Source: JBJYIN01 sp046237015
GTDB lineage: Bacteria > Pseudomonadota > Gammaproteobacteria > Enterobacterales > Enterobacteriaceae
Reading direction: 5' to 3'
Assembly (NCBI RefSeq): GCF_046237015.1
Contig: NZ_JBJYIN010000006.1
Coordinates: forward strand, 1 to 64,000
Length of the DNA: 64,000 bases
Part shown: positions 43,257 through 53,032 of the stretch, in pieces
Position numbering within the stretch: position 1 is the stretch's first letter
How the letters are laid out: every line of letters begins with the position of its first letter
Made by a program: the position numbers and the translations under genes
Notes under the pieces: generated by a model
Seen by the model: the letters and a program-made list of their open reading frames with translations, nothing else
Database searches by the model: none
What the model was told of the DNA's origin: nothing

Positions 43257-44320
43257 AACGTATTTTGATTACCGGTGGGGCGGGATTTATTGGTTCAGCT
43301 CTGGTCCGACACATCTTGACCCAAACACAGGACAGTGTTGTCGTCGTGGATAAACTGACCTATGCGGGTAACTTATCTTCTTTGGCTCCGGTTGCGAACA
43401 GCGATCGTTTTGCGTTTGAACGGGTGGATATTTGCGATCGTGCCGCGCTCGATCGGGTGTTTAGCGATTATCAGCCTGCGATGGTGATGCATCTGGCCGC
43501 AGAAAGCCACGTTGACCGTTCGATTGACGGCCCTGCTGCGTTCATCGAAACCAACATAGTGGGCACTTACACTTTGCTGGAAGCGGCGCGTCACTATTGG
43601 TTGGGAATGAATGCCAGCGACAAAGCGGCGTTTCGTTTTCACCATATTTCTACCGATGAGGTCTTTGGGGATTTACACGGTACCGATGATTTATTTACGG
43701 AAACCACACCTTATGCGCCAAGCAGCCCTTATTCGGCGTCCAAGGCATCCAGCGACCACCTTGTGCGGGCATGGCTGCGTACTTACGGCTTGCCGACGAT
43801 TGTGACCAACTGTTCTAACAACTATGGTCCTTACCACTTCCCAGAAAAACTGATTCCACTGGTGATCCTCAATGCGGTGGCGGGTAAACCTCTGCCGGTT
43901 TATGGCGATGGTGCCCAGATTCGTGATTGGTTGTTCGTCGAGGATCATGCTCGGGCGCTCTATAACGTGGTGACTAAAGGTGAGGTGGGGGAAACCTATA
44001 ATATCGGCGGTCATAACGAGCGTAAAAATATTGAAGTCGTGCAGACCATCTGCGATTTGCTGGAAGAACTGGCACCGAACAAGCCTGCCGGTGTTCGACA
44101 CTACCGGGACCTGATTACCTATGTGACAGATCGCCCTGGCCACGACATGCGCTATGCTATTGACGCCGATAAAATTGAACGGGAGCTGGGCTGGCGTCCA
44201 GAAGAGACGTTTGAAACAGGCATGAGAAAAACCGTCGAATGGTATCTGAATAACGAGAAATGGTGGCGTAGTGTGCAGGACGGTTCCTATACCGGCGAAC
44301 GTTTAGGGTTGAACGACTAA
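43253..44320 (+). CDS. rffG: dTDP-glucose 4,6-dehydratase
   Basis: A 355-aa short-chain dehydrogenase/reductase (RmlB type), the same length as E. coli RffG. NAD motif GGAGFIGSALV, STDEVFGDLHG with the catalytic Asp/Glu, and YSASKASSDH with the Tyr-x3-Lys pair. I chose TTG 43253: AGGAG lies 7 nt upstream, giving MKRILITGG as in E. coli. The ATG at 43247 has only 1 nt of spacing. It makes dTDP-4-keto-6-deoxyglucose for Fuc4NAc. Confidence 0.92.
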   Translation: MKRILITGGAGFIGSALVRHILTQTQDSVVVVDKLTYAGNLSSLAPVANSDRFAFERVDICDRAALDRVFSDYQPAMVMHLAAESHVDRSIDGPAAFIETNIVGTYTLLEAARHYWLGMNASDKAAFRFHHISTDEVFGDLHGTDDLFTETTPYAPSSPYSASKASSDHLVRAWLRTYGLPTIVTNCSNNYGPYHFPEKLIPLVILNAVAGKPLPVYGDGAQIRDWLFVEDHARALYNVVTKGEVGETYNIGGHNERKNIEVVQTICDLLEELAPNKPAGVRHYRDLITYVTDRPGHDMRYAIDADKIERELGWRPEETFETGMRKTVEWYLNNEKWWRSVQDGSYTGERLGLND

Positions 44321-44360
44321 CATCTTGTGCCATCTAGCGGAAAACAGACGAGCGTAGACG

Positions 44361-45092
44361 ATGACCAGGCTAATATCCGCAGGAAACGACCCCATCCGCG
44401 CCACAGTTGACCCGCTAAGCTGGGAAAGTGATTTTTTCCAGCTCGAGAGCGGTAAGTTGAATTTTTCGCCTTTGGCACCGGTTCTGACCGCAGAGACGCT
44501 GAACACGTTTACGCTGACGCAGGCTAAAATCGCCGCAGATAATCTGGCGCTGGCGGATTCATTGGCCGATTTGGGCTTCCGGTTGGTGGAGGGCGAGGTG
44601 GATCTCAGTTTGCCGCTGCATCCAACGACCACCGCTACGCCGCTACCGCGCTGGCGGGAAGCGACGTCTGACGATATCCCCGCGTTAAGGGACACGGCAT
44701 CGCGTGTTTTTGCGTTGAGTCGTTTTCGTACCCCGTGGTATCAGCGCGAGGATAGCGGGCGTTTCTATGCTCAGTGGATTGAAAATGCGGTGCGCGGTAC
44801 GTTCGATCACGCTTGCTTGCTGGTAGAGGATGCGACTGGCAATCCACAAGGATGGGTCACGCTACGCCGTATTGATGATACGGACGCCCGTATCGGGCTA
44901 CTGGGTGTTTTTCCCGGTATGACGAACCGGGGTGTCGGTGCACAACTGATGGCGGTTGCCGAAATGTGGTGCCGTGAACGTGGAATACGACGTTTATGGG
45001 TTGGAACACAAATGGGCAACGTGGCGGCAATTCGTCTCTATCTTCGTTGCGGTGCCCGGATTGAGAGCACGGCTTACTGGTTATACAGGTGA
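44361..45092 (+). CDS. wecD: dTDP-fucosamine acetyltransferase
   Basis: A 243-aa GNAT-family enzyme (E. coli WecD 224) that acetylates dTDP-4-amino-4,6-dideoxygalactose with acetyl-CoA. The C-terminal half is conserved: SGRFYAQWIENAVRGTFDHA, the acetyl-CoA loop GVFPGMTNRGVGAQL, TQMGNVAAIRLY and ESTAYWLYR at the end. The N-terminal domain is more divergent and somewhat longer. In E. coli rffH lies between rffG and this gene; here the gap is only 40 nt. Confidence 0.93.
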   Translation: MTRLISAGNDPIRATVDPLSWESDFFQLESGKLNFSPLAPVLTAETLNTFTLTQAKIAADNLALADSLADLGFRLVEGEVDLSLPLHPTTTATPLPRWREATSDDIPALRDTASRVFALSRFRTPWYQREDSGRFYAQWIENAVRGTFDHACLLVEDATGNPQGWVTLRRIDDTDARIGLLGVFPGMTNRGVGAQLMAVAEMWCRERGIRRLWVGTQMGNVAAIRLYLRCGARIESTAYWLYR

Positions 45093-45096
45093 TCCC

Positions 45097-46227
45097 ATGA
45101 TTCCTTTTAATGCCCCCCCGATTGTGGGGACTGAACTCGATTATATACAGGCCGCGATGAGCAGCGGCAAACTCTGCGGCGACGGTGGATTTACCCGTCG
45201 CTGTCAGCAGTGGCTGGAGCACTATGCTGGCAGCAAAAAAGTGCTTTTGACGCCTTCCTGTACGGCATCGCTGGAAATGGCGGCGATCTTGCTGGATATC
45301 AAACCCGGCGATGAGGTCATCATGCCGAGTTATACCTTCGTATCGACGGCGAATGCCTTTGTGTTACGTGGAGCAAAGATTGTGTTTGTTGATATTCGTC
45401 CGGATACCATGAATATCGATGAAACGAAAATCGAGGCCGCCATTACCGACAAAACACGCATTATCGTACCTGTTCACTATGCGGGCGTGGCCTGTGAGAT
45501 GGACACGATTATGGCGCTGGCAAAAAAATACGATTTGTTTGTGGTTGAGGATGCTGCGCAGGGCATGATGTCCAGCTACAAAGGCCGGGTATTGGGATCG
45601 ATTGGACATATCGGTTGCTTTAGCTTTCATGAGACCAAAAATTACACGTCGGGTGGAGAAGGTGGCGCGACGCTGATCAACGACCCTAAGCTGGTTGAGC
45701 GAGCGGAAATTGTGCGTGAAAAAGGTACCAATCGCAGCCAGTTCTTCCGTGGTCAAGTGGATAAATACACCTGGCGCGATATTGGTTCCAGCTATTTGAT
45801 GGCGGATATTCAGGCCGCTTACCTGTGGGGGCAACTTGAGGCCGCGAGACCGATTAATGAACGCCGCTTACGCCTGTGGCAAAACTACTATGCCGCCTTT
45901 AAATCGCTAGAGGAAGCCGGGCGTATCACTTTACCGACGGTCCCCGCCAGTTGTATTCACAATGCGCACATGTTCTATATCAAACTACGTGACGTAGAAG
46001 ACCGCAGTGCCTTTATCAGCTACATGAAAGAGGCTGAAATCATGACGGTCTTCCACTATATACCGTTACATGATTGTCCGGCGGGGCAGCAGTTTGGCTA
46101 TTTTTCCGGCGAAAATCGCTATACCACGCAGGAAAGCGAACGTTTGGTTCGTTTGCCGCTGTTCTACAACCTGTCTGACGTCAATCAGCGCACGGTGATC
46201 AATACGATATTGAGCTTCTTCTCCTGA
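45097..46227 (+). CDS. wecE: dTDP-4-dehydro-6-deoxyglucose aminotransferase
   Basis: A 376-aa DegT/DnrJ/EryC1 PLP aminotransferase, the same length as E. coli WecE. Starts MIPFNAPPIVGTELDYIQA; PLP-Lys in CFSFHETKNYTSGGEGG (about residue 181). It makes dTDP-4-amino-4,6-dideoxygalactose, the WecD substrate. ATG 45097 lies 4 nt after the wecD stop; the frame is open upstream to 44956 but overlaps wecD. Confidence 0.96.
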   Translation: MIPFNAPPIVGTELDYIQAAMSSGKLCGDGGFTRRCQQWLEHYAGSKKVLLTPSCTASLEMAAILLDIKPGDEVIMPSYTFVSTANAFVLRGAKIVFVDIRPDTMNIDETKIEAAITDKTRIIVPVHYAGVACEMDTIMALAKKYDLFVVEDAAQGMMSSYKGRVLGSIGHIGCFSFHETKNYTSGGEGGATLINDPKLVERAEIVREKGTNRSQFFRGQVDKYTWRDIGSSYLMADIQAAYLWGQLEAARPINERRLRLWQNYYAAFKSLEEAGRITLPTVPASCIHNAHMFYIKLRDVEDRSAFISYMKEAEIMTVFHYIPLHDCPAGQQFGYFSGENRYTTQESERLVRLPLFYNLSDVNQRTVINTILSFFS

Positions 46228-46228
46228 T

Positions 46229-47479
46229 ATGTCGCTCGCGAAAGCATCACTCTGGACGGCAGGTTCCACGCTGATAAAAATTGGCGTGGGGTTGGTGGTC
46301 GTCAAGCTATTGGCGGTGACATTTGGGCCTAGCGGTGTCGGGCAGGCGGGTAATTTTCGTCAGTTGATCACCGTTCTGGGCGTATTGGCCGGAGCCGGTA
46401 TTTTTAACGGCGTCACGAAGTACGTTGCGGAATATCAGCAGCGACCGGAACGATTAACGCCTTTGCTCGGTACGGCGGTTGTACTGGTGCTGGTATTTTC
46501 CACCTTGTTGGCCGCTATTTTTTTGTTTGCGGCAACGCCAATTGCTCTCGCTTTATTTGGACACGATGACTATCGGGATGTTGTGCGGGCATTGGCGTTT
46601 ATCCAGATGGGCATTGCTTACGCCAACCTGTTTTTGGCGATCCTGAAAGGGTATCGCGACGCTATCGGGAATGCGCTATCCGTTATCAGCGGCAGTGTCA
46701 TCGGGCTTGCGGCTTATTGGCTTTGCTTCACGCTGGGTGGATACCGTGGCGCATTAGCCGGACTGGCGCTGGTTCCCGCTCTGGTCATCTTGCCCGCAGG
46801 ATGGCTAATGCTGCGGCGAACGCCGCTCTCATGGTCATCATTCAAACCGACCTGGGATAAAGAAATTGCCGGTCATCTCGGTAAGTTTACGCTGATGGCG
46901 TTGATGACGGCGGTAACGCTGCCAGTTGCTTATATCATGATGCGTAACCTGTTGGCCGAGCATTATAGCTGGGATGACGTTGGTATTTGGCAGGGCGTCA
47001 GCAGTATTTCTGATGCGTATCTACAATTTATCACGGCATCGTTTACCGTTTATTTGCTGCCGACGCTCTCGCGCCTGACGGATAAAGCGCGACTGACGCA
47101 AGAAATTGTTCGGTCATTGAAGTTTGTGCTTCCCGTCGTGACCGCGATCAGCCTGTGTGTCTGGTTGTTGCGCGATGTTGCGATCTGGCTGTTGTTTTCC
47201 AGCCAGTTTACCGCGATGCGAGATCTGTTTGCCTGGCAGCTAGTCGGGGATGTCATGAAAGTGGGCGCTTACGTATTTGGTTATCTGGTGATAGCCAAAG
47301 CGGCGTTGCGTTTTTATCTGTTGACGGAAGTGAGCCAGTTTCTCTTGCTGACTGGGTTTGCTCATTGGTTGATCCCTTTGCATGGCGCATTGGGGGCGGC
47401 GCAGGCCTATATGGCGACGTATTTGGTCTATTTTTTGCTTTGTTGTTGCGTATTCATTATTTACCGTAGGCGAACATGA
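46229..47479 (+). CDS. wzxE: common-antigen lipid III flippase
   Basis: A 416-aa polytopic MOP-superfamily flippase, the same length as E. coli WzxE, with about twelve hydrophobic helices beginning MSLAKASLWTAGSTLIKIG. It moves the undecaprenyl-linked trisaccharide across the inner membrane. It starts 1 nt after the wecE stop and overlaps wecF by 4 nt (ATGA). Confidence 0.95.
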   Translation: MSLAKASLWTAGSTLIKIGVGLVVVKLLAVTFGPSGVGQAGNFRQLITVLGVLAGAGIFNGVTKYVAEYQQRPERLTPLLGTAVVLVLVFSTLLAAIFLFAATPIALALFGHDDYRDVVRALAFIQMGIAYANLFLAILKGYRDAIGNALSVISGSVIGLAAYWLCFTLGGYRGALAGLALVPALVILPAGWLMLRRTPLSWSSFKPTWDKEIAGHLGKFTLMALMTAVTLPVAYIMMRNLLAEHYSWDDVGIWQGVSSISDAYLQFITASFTVYLLPTLSRLTDKARLTQEIVRSLKFVLPVVTAISLCVWLLRDVAIWLLFSSQFTAMRDLFAWQLVGDVMKVGAYVFGYLVIAKAALRFYLLTEVSQFLLLTGFAHWLIPLHGALGAAQAYMATYLVYFLLCCCVFIIYRRRT

Positions 47480-48561
47480 CGATACTGATTCATGTCCTGG
47501 GATCTGATATTCCCCATCATAACCAGACCGTTTTGCGTTTTTTTAACGATGTGTTGTCGGCCGAACTGCCGAGCGCACATGTCGGTCACTTTATGGTTGC
47601 GGCTCAGGGCACATTACCGCAGGCTGATTTTCCTGCTCTTGATATCGAAACCCATGCTGGCAAAAAGGCGTTGGCACAGGCTGTTATCGCGAAAGCAAAA
47701 GCGGATAGAAATGTGCGTTTCTTTTGGCATGGGCAATTTAATCCGATGCTGTGGATCGCGTTGTTGACGGGGCAAATTAAACCTTCGCAGGTTTCCTGGC
47801 ATATCTGGGGCGCGGATTTGTATGAGGAAGCCAGTGGATGGAAGTATCGTTTGTTCTATCTGATGCGCCGTATGGCGCAGAATCGGGTCGGGCATGTTTT
47901 CGCGACGCAGGGGGATATCGCATGGTATCAACAGCGACACCCCAAGGTACCCACGTCTTTACTTTACTTTCCAACGCGAATGGACCCGGCGTTGACGGGA
48001 ATTGAGGTGAATAAACCACTGGCGGGTCCATTGACGATTCTGGTCGGCAATTCTGGTGACCATTCAAATCGCCATCAGGAAGCGCTACGTGCTATCCATC
48101 AACAGCTTGGCGCGAATGTACGGGTGATCGTGCCGATGGGCTATCCGGCAAACAATACGTCCTATATTGCGCAGGTCGAAAAAGAAGGGTTGGCATTGTT
48201 TGGTGTGAAGCATTTCCAACTGTTGAAGGAGCCGCTGGCATTTGATGATTATCTGAATATGCTGCGCACCTGTGATTTAGGCTATTTTATTTTTGATCGT
48301 CAGCAGGGTATTGGCACGTTATGTCTGCTTATCCAGTTTGGCGTTCCGTTTGTGATTAGCCGTAAGAATCCGTTCTGGCAAGATCTGACACAACAAGGGC
48401 TACCCGTCCTTTTTTATGGCGATAATCTGGATGAAGCGTTGGTTCGAGAGGCCCAACGGCAGCTGGCGTCGGTGGATAAGCACCAAATTGCCTTCTTTAA
48501 TCCTAATTATCTGGCGGGGTGGCGGCAGGCGTTGATGCTGGCGGCGGGAGAATCAACATGA
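47476..48561 (+). CDS. wecF: dTDP-Fuc4NAc:lipid II Fuc4NAc transferase
   Basis: A 361-aa glycosyltransferase of family GT56 (E. coli WecF 359), which adds the third sugar of common antigen at the cytoplasmic face. Recognisable segments: FFWHGQFNPMLWIALL, WHIWGADLYE (about 112), VGNSGDHSNRH (about 195) and DLGYFIFDRQQGIGTLCLL (about 275). It overlaps both neighbours by 4 nt. Confidence 0.95.
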   Translation: MTILIHVLGSDIPHHNQTVLRFFNDVLSAELPSAHVGHFMVAAQGTLPQADFPALDIETHAGKKALAQAVIAKAKADRNVRFFWHGQFNPMLWIALLTGQIKPSQVSWHIWGADLYEEASGWKYRLFYLMRRMAQNRVGHVFATQGDIAWYQQRHPKVPTSLLYFPTRMDPALTGIEVNKPLAGPLTILVGNSGDHSNRHQEALRAIHQQLGANVRVIVPMGYPANNTSYIAQVEKEGLALFGVKHFQLLKEPLAFDDYLNMLRTCDLGYFIFDRQQGIGTLCLLIQFGVPFVISRKNPFWQDLTQQGLPVLFYGDNLDEALVREAQRQLASVDKHQIAFFNPNYLAGWRQALMLAAGEST

Positions 48562-49946
48562 CGCTGGGACAATTTGGTGGACTGTTTGTCGTTTACCTTA
48601 TTTCGGTCGTTTTTATTTTGACGCTAACCTGGCAGGAGTTCCGCCGGGTTCGTTTTAATTTTAATGTGTTGTTTTCCCTGCTGTACTTCCTGACATTTTA
48701 TTTCGGTTTTCCGTTTACCTGTGTTCTGGTGTTCCGTTTTGATGTTGATGTCGTGCCGGTGCAATACCTGTTACAGGCCATGCTGTCTGCCACGGCGTTT
48801 TATGCAATCTATTACGTTAGCTATAAAACACGGCTGTTCAAGAAAAGCACCGTGGTACGGCCCCCTCTTCTGACCATGAATCGGGTCGAAACCCATTTGA
48901 CCTGGGGATTACTGGCGCTGATTGCGATCGTGACGGTCGGTATTTTCTTCCTCAATAACGGATTTTTGTTGTTCAAACTGCGTTCATACAGCCAGATCTT
49001 CTCAAGCGACGTTTCCGGTGTGGCCTTGAAGCGTTTCTTCTACTTTTTTATTCCCGCGATGTTAGTGGTGTATTTCCTGCGCCAGACGCAGCGAGCCTGG
49101 CTGCTGTTTCTTATAGGAACGGTTGCATTTGGCATGTTGACTTATGTCATCGTTGGGGGAACGCGGGCCAATGTGATCATTGCGTTCGCGTTATTCCTGT
49201 TCATCGGTATTGTGCGTGGTTGGATAACGCTGTGGATGTTAGTGGTGGCTGGCGTGTTTGGTGTTATGGGCATGTTCTGGCTGGCTTTGAAACGTTATGG
49301 CATGGACGTGAGTGGTGATGAGGCGTTCTATACTTTCCTGTATTTGACGCGCGATACGTTTTCTCCGTGGGAGAATCTGGCACTGTTGTGGCAGAACTAC
49401 GACAATATTGATTTCCAGGGGCTGTCCCCCATTGCTCGTGATTTTTATGTGTATATCCCTTCCTGGCTATGGCCTGAACGCCCGAATCTGGTACTGAACA
49501 GCGCGAATTACTTTACCTGGGAGGTACTGAATAATCATTCCGGACTGGCGATTTCTCCCACGCTTTTGGGGTCGCTAGTGGTGATGGGCGGCGTCTTCTT
49601 TATTCCACTTGGGGCGATCGGAGTTGGGCTGATTATCAAGTGGTTCGATTGGATTTACGCATTGGGTAAAAACGACGGTAATCGCTATAAGTCAGCGATT
49701 CTGCAAGCCTTTTGTTTTGGTGCGATATTTAACATTATTGTTTTGGCGCGAGAAGGCGTAGATGCATTTGTTTCTCGAGTGGTGTTTTTCTGCCTCATTT
49801 TCGGTTTCTGCCTGTTGGCGGCAAAACTGGCATATTGGCTATTGGAAAGCGCGGGTTTGATCCGGCAGCGCATATTGCCTGGCAGGGCACACGCTGTGCC
49901 GACAACGGCACCGACGGCAACCTCACCGACGCGTAGCGTGCCATAA
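48558..49946 (+). CDS. wzyE: common-antigen polymerase
   Basis: A 462-aa polytopic membrane protein (E. coli WzyE 450) with about eleven helices. Highly conserved stretches are SQIFSSDVSGVALKRFFYFF, VGGTRANVIIAF and LTRDTFSPWENLALLWQNYD. It joins trisaccharide repeats in the periplasm. I chose ATG 48558 (MTLGQFGGLF, ATGA overlap with wecF); the frame is open to 48519. The C-terminal Thr/Pro/Ala-rich tail (about 445-462) is longer than in E. coli. Confidence 0.95.
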   Translation: MTLGQFGGLFVVYLISVVFILTLTWQEFRRVRFNFNVLFSLLYFLTFYFGFPFTCVLVFRFDVDVVPVQYLLQAMLSATAFYAIYYVSYKTRLFKKSTVVRPPLLTMNRVETHLTWGLLALIAIVTVGIFFLNNGFLLFKLRSYSQIFSSDVSGVALKRFFYFFIPAMLVVYFLRQTQRAWLLFLIGTVAFGMLTYVIVGGTRANVIIAFALFLFIGIVRGWITLWMLVVAGVFGVMGMFWLALKRYGMDVSGDEAFYTFLYLTRDTFSPWENLALLWQNYDNIDFQGLSPIARDFYVYIPSWLWPERPNLVLNSANYFTWEVLNNHSGLAISPTLLGSLVVMGGVFFIPLGAIGVGLIIKWFDWIYALGKNDGNRYKSAILQAFCFGAIFNIIVLAREGVDAFVSRVVFFCLIFGFCLLAAKLAYWLLESAGLIRQRILPGRAHAVPTTAPTATSPTRSVP

Positions 49947-49956
49947 AGGATGAAGA

Positions 49957-50697
49957 ATGGAAGAGAAAACGGTTATTCCACAATATTCGATTCGTGGGTT
50001 ATCTATCCATGGTTTTCGCCACATGGCGCAATTTGTTGATTACCTGTTTGCTGGTCAGCACGTGAAAACCGGTACGCTAGTGGCGATTAACGCGGAGAAG
50101 GTCTTAACCGCTGAAAAAGATATCGCGCTGCGCACTTTGTTGGATAAAGCCGAATACAAATACGCTGATGGGATCAGCATTGTTCGTTCCATTCGGCGTA
50201 AATATCCGCAGGCTGATGTCAGCCGTATTGCAGGGGCGGATTTATGGGAAGCACTGATGCAGCGGGCTGGTCAGGAGGGTACTCCGGTGTTTCTGGTTGG
50301 CGGTAAGCCGGACGTATTAACACAAACGGAAGCGAAACTACGAGCACAGTGGAACGTCAATATTGTCGGTAGTCAGAATGGTTATTTCCCTCCGGCAGAG
50401 CGCGATGCCTTGTTTGAACGTGTTCGCGCCAGCGGAGCGCAACTTGTCACTGTTGCAATGGGGTCGCCGCGACAGGAAATCTTGATGCGTGATTGCCGTA
50501 GCCACTACCCTGATGCGTTATATATGGGGGTGGGCGGAACCTATGATGTCTTTACCGGATTGGTGAAACGGGCCCCGATGGCCTGGCAGAATCTGGGATT
50601 AGAGTGGCTTTATCGTCTGTTGTCTCAACCGAGTCGCCTTTTCCGACAGCTAAAACTCTTGAAGTATCTGGCCTATCATTACAGCGGTCGCCTGTAG
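49957..50697 (+). CDS. wecG: UDP-ManNAcA:lipid I ManNAcA transferase
   Basis: A 246-aa WecG/TagA family glycosyltransferase (GT26), the same length as E. coli. Motifs: INAEKVLTAEKD, YADGISIVRSIRRKYP (about 70), RIAGADLWEALM, FLVGGKPDVL, VTVAMGSPRQEILM and MGVGGTYDVFTG (about 185). It adds the second sugar of the repeat. A ribosome site AAAGGA precedes ATG 49957. Last gene of the wec operon. Confidence 0.96.
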   Translation: MEEKTVIPQYSIRGLSIHGFRHMAQFVDYLFAGQHVKTGTLVAINAEKVLTAEKDIALRTLLDKAEYKYADGISIVRSIRRKYPQADVSRIAGADLWEALMQRAGQEGTPVFLVGGKPDVLTQTEAKLRAQWNVNIVGSQNGYFPPAERDALFERVRASGAQLVTVAMGSPRQEILMRDCRSHYPDALYMGVGGTYDVFTGLVKRAPMAWQNLGLEWLYRLLSQPSRLFRQLKLLKYLAYHYSGRL

Positions 50698-50994
50698 TTT
50701 TCCTCGGTGGAGCGACAATCGTTCGCTCCCATCTTACTTATTAGTATATAAAACTGCTTTATTATTCTTATTCGATTTTAATTGCCAGTTTGCCAATTGA
50801 TAAGAAATACAGAATCCTATCGGCTGCTCGTTAGTCAGACCTGATGTGTCATTCCCATTCACATTATTTCTCTTTACGGCGCGCTAGCGCGATGAGAGCG
50901 CCCGGGATGCGCTTGCGTGTGGGCGGCTGATAACAACAAAAACCCGGTCATAGCCGGGATCAACACAACATATTAAGTTCAAGACAGAGGATCT
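50698..50994 (+). promoter_or_regulatory. wecG-yifK intergenic region
   Basis: A 297-nt non-coding region. A short imperfect hairpin (about 50708-50730, GGAGCGA/TCGCTCC) follows wecG without a T-run, so termination is weak. A second stem, CCCGG/CCGGG (50952-50967), lies in the yifK leader. The middle is AT-rich and presumably carries the yifK promoter; GACAGAGG lies before the start. Confidence 0.4.
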
Positions 50995-52386
50995 ATGGCA
51001 GAAGATGTAAAACAGGAAAAACTCCACCGGGGTTTGGAAGCGCGGCATATTGAGCTGATTGCTTTGGGGGGCACGATCGGCGTCGGGCTTTTCATGGGCG
51101 CGGCTAGCGCGCTTAAATGGGCCGGACCATCAGTATTACTGGCCTATATTGTTGCAGGGATCTTCGTATTCTTCATCATGCGTTCAATGGGCGAGATGTT
51201 ATATCTGGAACCTGTCGCCGGTTCTTTCGCCGTTTATGCCCATAAATATATGAATCCGTTTTTTGGTTATCTCACCGCATGGGGCTATTGGTTTATGTGG
51301 ATGGCGGTTGGGATTTCCGAAATCACGGCAATCGGTGTCTATGTTCAATATTGGTTCCCCGAATTGCCGCAATGGATACCCGCGATCGCTGCCGTTGTGC
51401 TCGTTGCTGGCGCAAACCTTGCGGCAGTACGGTTGTACGGCGAAATCGAGTTCTGGTTTGCAATGATTAAAATCACCACGATTATTGTGATGATTATTGT
51501 TGGCTTGGGTGTGATTTTCTTTGGCTTCGGTAATCATGGACAAGCGACGGGGTTCACTAACCTTACTGAGCACGGCGGCTTCCTGGCCGGCGGTTGGAAA
51601 GGGCTGCTGTTTGCGCTATGTCTGGTGGTTGCTTCCTATCAGGGCGTTGAGTTGGTTGGCATTACGGCGGGTGAAGCGAAGAACCCCCAGGTCACCCTGA
51701 AACGGGCGATCAATAATATTTTATGGCGTATTCTGATTTTTTATGTGGGTGCCATTTTTGTGATTGTGACAATCTTTCCGTGGAATGAGATTGGGACGTC
51801 CGGTAGCCCATTCGTTTTAACCTTCGCGAAAATCGGCATTACCACTGCGGCGGGGATCATTAATTTTGTGGTGCTCACTGCCGCGTTGTCTGGTTGTAAT
51901 AGCGGAATGTACAGTTGTGGTCGCATGCTGTATTCACTGGCAAATAATCGTCAGTTACCGGCATGGTTGGGGAAAGTGACGGCCAGCGGTGTGCCAGCTG
52001 CGGGCGTAACGATATCGATCCTCTGCCTGATGGTTGGCTCGTTACTGAATTACATTATTCCTAATCCGGAAAAGGTGTTTGTTTACGTTTATAGCGCCAG
52101 CGTGTTGCCGGGCATGGTGCCTTGGTTTGTTGTGCTGATTAGCCAACTGCGTTTTCGTGAACAACATCGTGCGGCGTTGGTGAACCATCCTTTTAAATCG
52201 GTGCTTTTCCCTTGGGTAAATTATCTGACGATGGCATTTTTGCTGTGTGTTTTGGTGGGAATGTACATTAATGTTGATACGCGAATGTCATTAATCGTTG
52301 GCATGGCATTTTTAATCAGCGTTAGCTTAGGGTATTTTGTCCTGGGATTGGGTAAAAAAACAGCGGCAACCAACGTGAAACCGTAG
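50995..52386 (+). CDS. yifK: amino acid permease YifK (threonine/serine transporter ThrP)
   Basis: A 463-aa APC-superfamily proton symporter (E. coli YifK/ThrP 461) with twelve hydrophobic segments. The amino-acid-binding GGTIGVGLFMGAASALKWAG (about 24-43) and SMGEMLYLEPVAGSFAVYA (about 64) are diagnostic. It imports threonine and serine. The order wecG-yifK-argX tRNAs is conserved with E. coli, which supports the assignment. Confidence 0.93.
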   Translation: MAEDVKQEKLHRGLEARHIELIALGGTIGVGLFMGAASALKWAGPSVLLAYIVAGIFVFFIMRSMGEMLYLEPVAGSFAVYAHKYMNPFFGYLTAWGYWFMWMAVGISEITAIGVYVQYWFPELPQWIPAIAAVVLVAGANLAAVRLYGEIEFWFAMIKITTIIVMIIVGLGVIFFGFGNHGQATGFTNLTEHGGFLAGGWKGLLFALCLVVASYQGVELVGITAGEAKNPQVTLKRAINNILWRILIFYVGAIFVIVTIFPWNEIGTSGSPFVLTFAKIGITTAAGIINFVVLTAALSGCNSGMYSCGRMLYSLANNRQLPAWLGKVTASGVPAAGVTISILCLMVGSLLNYIIPNPEKVFVYVYSASVLPGMVPWFVVLISQLRFREQHRAALVNHPFKSVLFPWVNYLTMAFLLCVLVGMYINVDTRMSLIVGMAFLISVSLGYFVLGLGKKTAATNVKP

Positions 52387-52475
52387 TTTTTGGCGGAGGG
52401 GAAAACGGATTTGTACGTTATTTAACTTGAAATGAGCAAAGCATAAGCAAACACATCATTTCGATAAAAAAGCAC

Positions 52476-52504
52476 TAGACAGGCACTCGTTAAATCCGTA
52501 GTAT
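52476..52504 (+). promoter_or_regulatory. promoter of the argX-hisR-leuT-proM tRNA operon
   Basis: TAGACA (52476-52481), 17-nt spacer and TAGTAT (52499-52504), then a GC-rich discriminator CCCCTCCCGC. GC-rich discriminators mark stringently controlled stable-RNA promoters. It lies 21 nt before the first tRNA. Confidence 0.7.
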
Positions 52505-52525
52505 CCCCTCCCGCAACGGCGCTAA

Positions 52526-52602
<77 letters not shown>

Positions 52603-52715
52603 TTAAGTTGTGTGCAAGAGCTGCGGTGGTACATTTACCTTCGTAAAGAAAGTATCCCGTAAAGGAAGTACCGCGTAACAAGTAGTAGCTGTAAAATGTA
52701 GTAACGAGTGGTGAT

Positions 52716-52792
52716 GGTGGCTATAGCTCAGTTGGTAGAGCCCTGGATTGTGATTCCAGTTGTCGTGGGTTCGAGTCCCATTAGCCACCCCA
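52716..52792 (+). tRNA. hisR: tRNA-His (GTG)
   Basis: A 77-nt tRNA including the extra G-1 typical of tRNA-His (starts GGTGGCTATAG), anticodon GTG in the loop ttGTGat, and encoded CCA. The 113-nt spacer before it is longer than in E. coli. Confidence 0.97.
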
Positions 52793-52818
52793 GATTCAAG
52801 TTTGTGATTGATGGTTAT

Positions 52819-52905
52819 GCGAAGGTGGCGGAATTGGTAGACGCGCTAGCTTCAGGTGTTAGTGTCTTAACGGACGTGAGGGTTCAAGTCCCTCTCTTCG
52901 CACCA
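52819..52905 (+). tRNA. leuT: tRNA-Leu (CAG)
   Basis: An 87-nt class II tRNA with a long variable arm, start GCGAAGGTGGCGG, anticodon CAG in ttCAGgt, ending TTCGCACCA. Confidence 0.97.
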
Positions 52906-52951
52906 AACACAAACGAAGCATCAGTGATGCTTAAGTAGTGAGTAGTACATT

Positions 52952-53028
52952 CGGCGAGTAGCGCAGCTTGGTAGCGCAACTGGTTTGGGACCAGTGGGTC
53001 GGAGGTTCGAATCCTCTCTCGCCGACCA
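52952..53028 (+). tRNA. proM: tRNA-Pro (TGG)
   Basis: A 77-nt tRNA starting CGGCGAGTAGCGCAG, anticodon TGG in ttTGGga, ending TCGCCGACCA. Last tRNA of the cluster. Confidence 0.97.
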
Positions 53029-53032
53029 ATTC

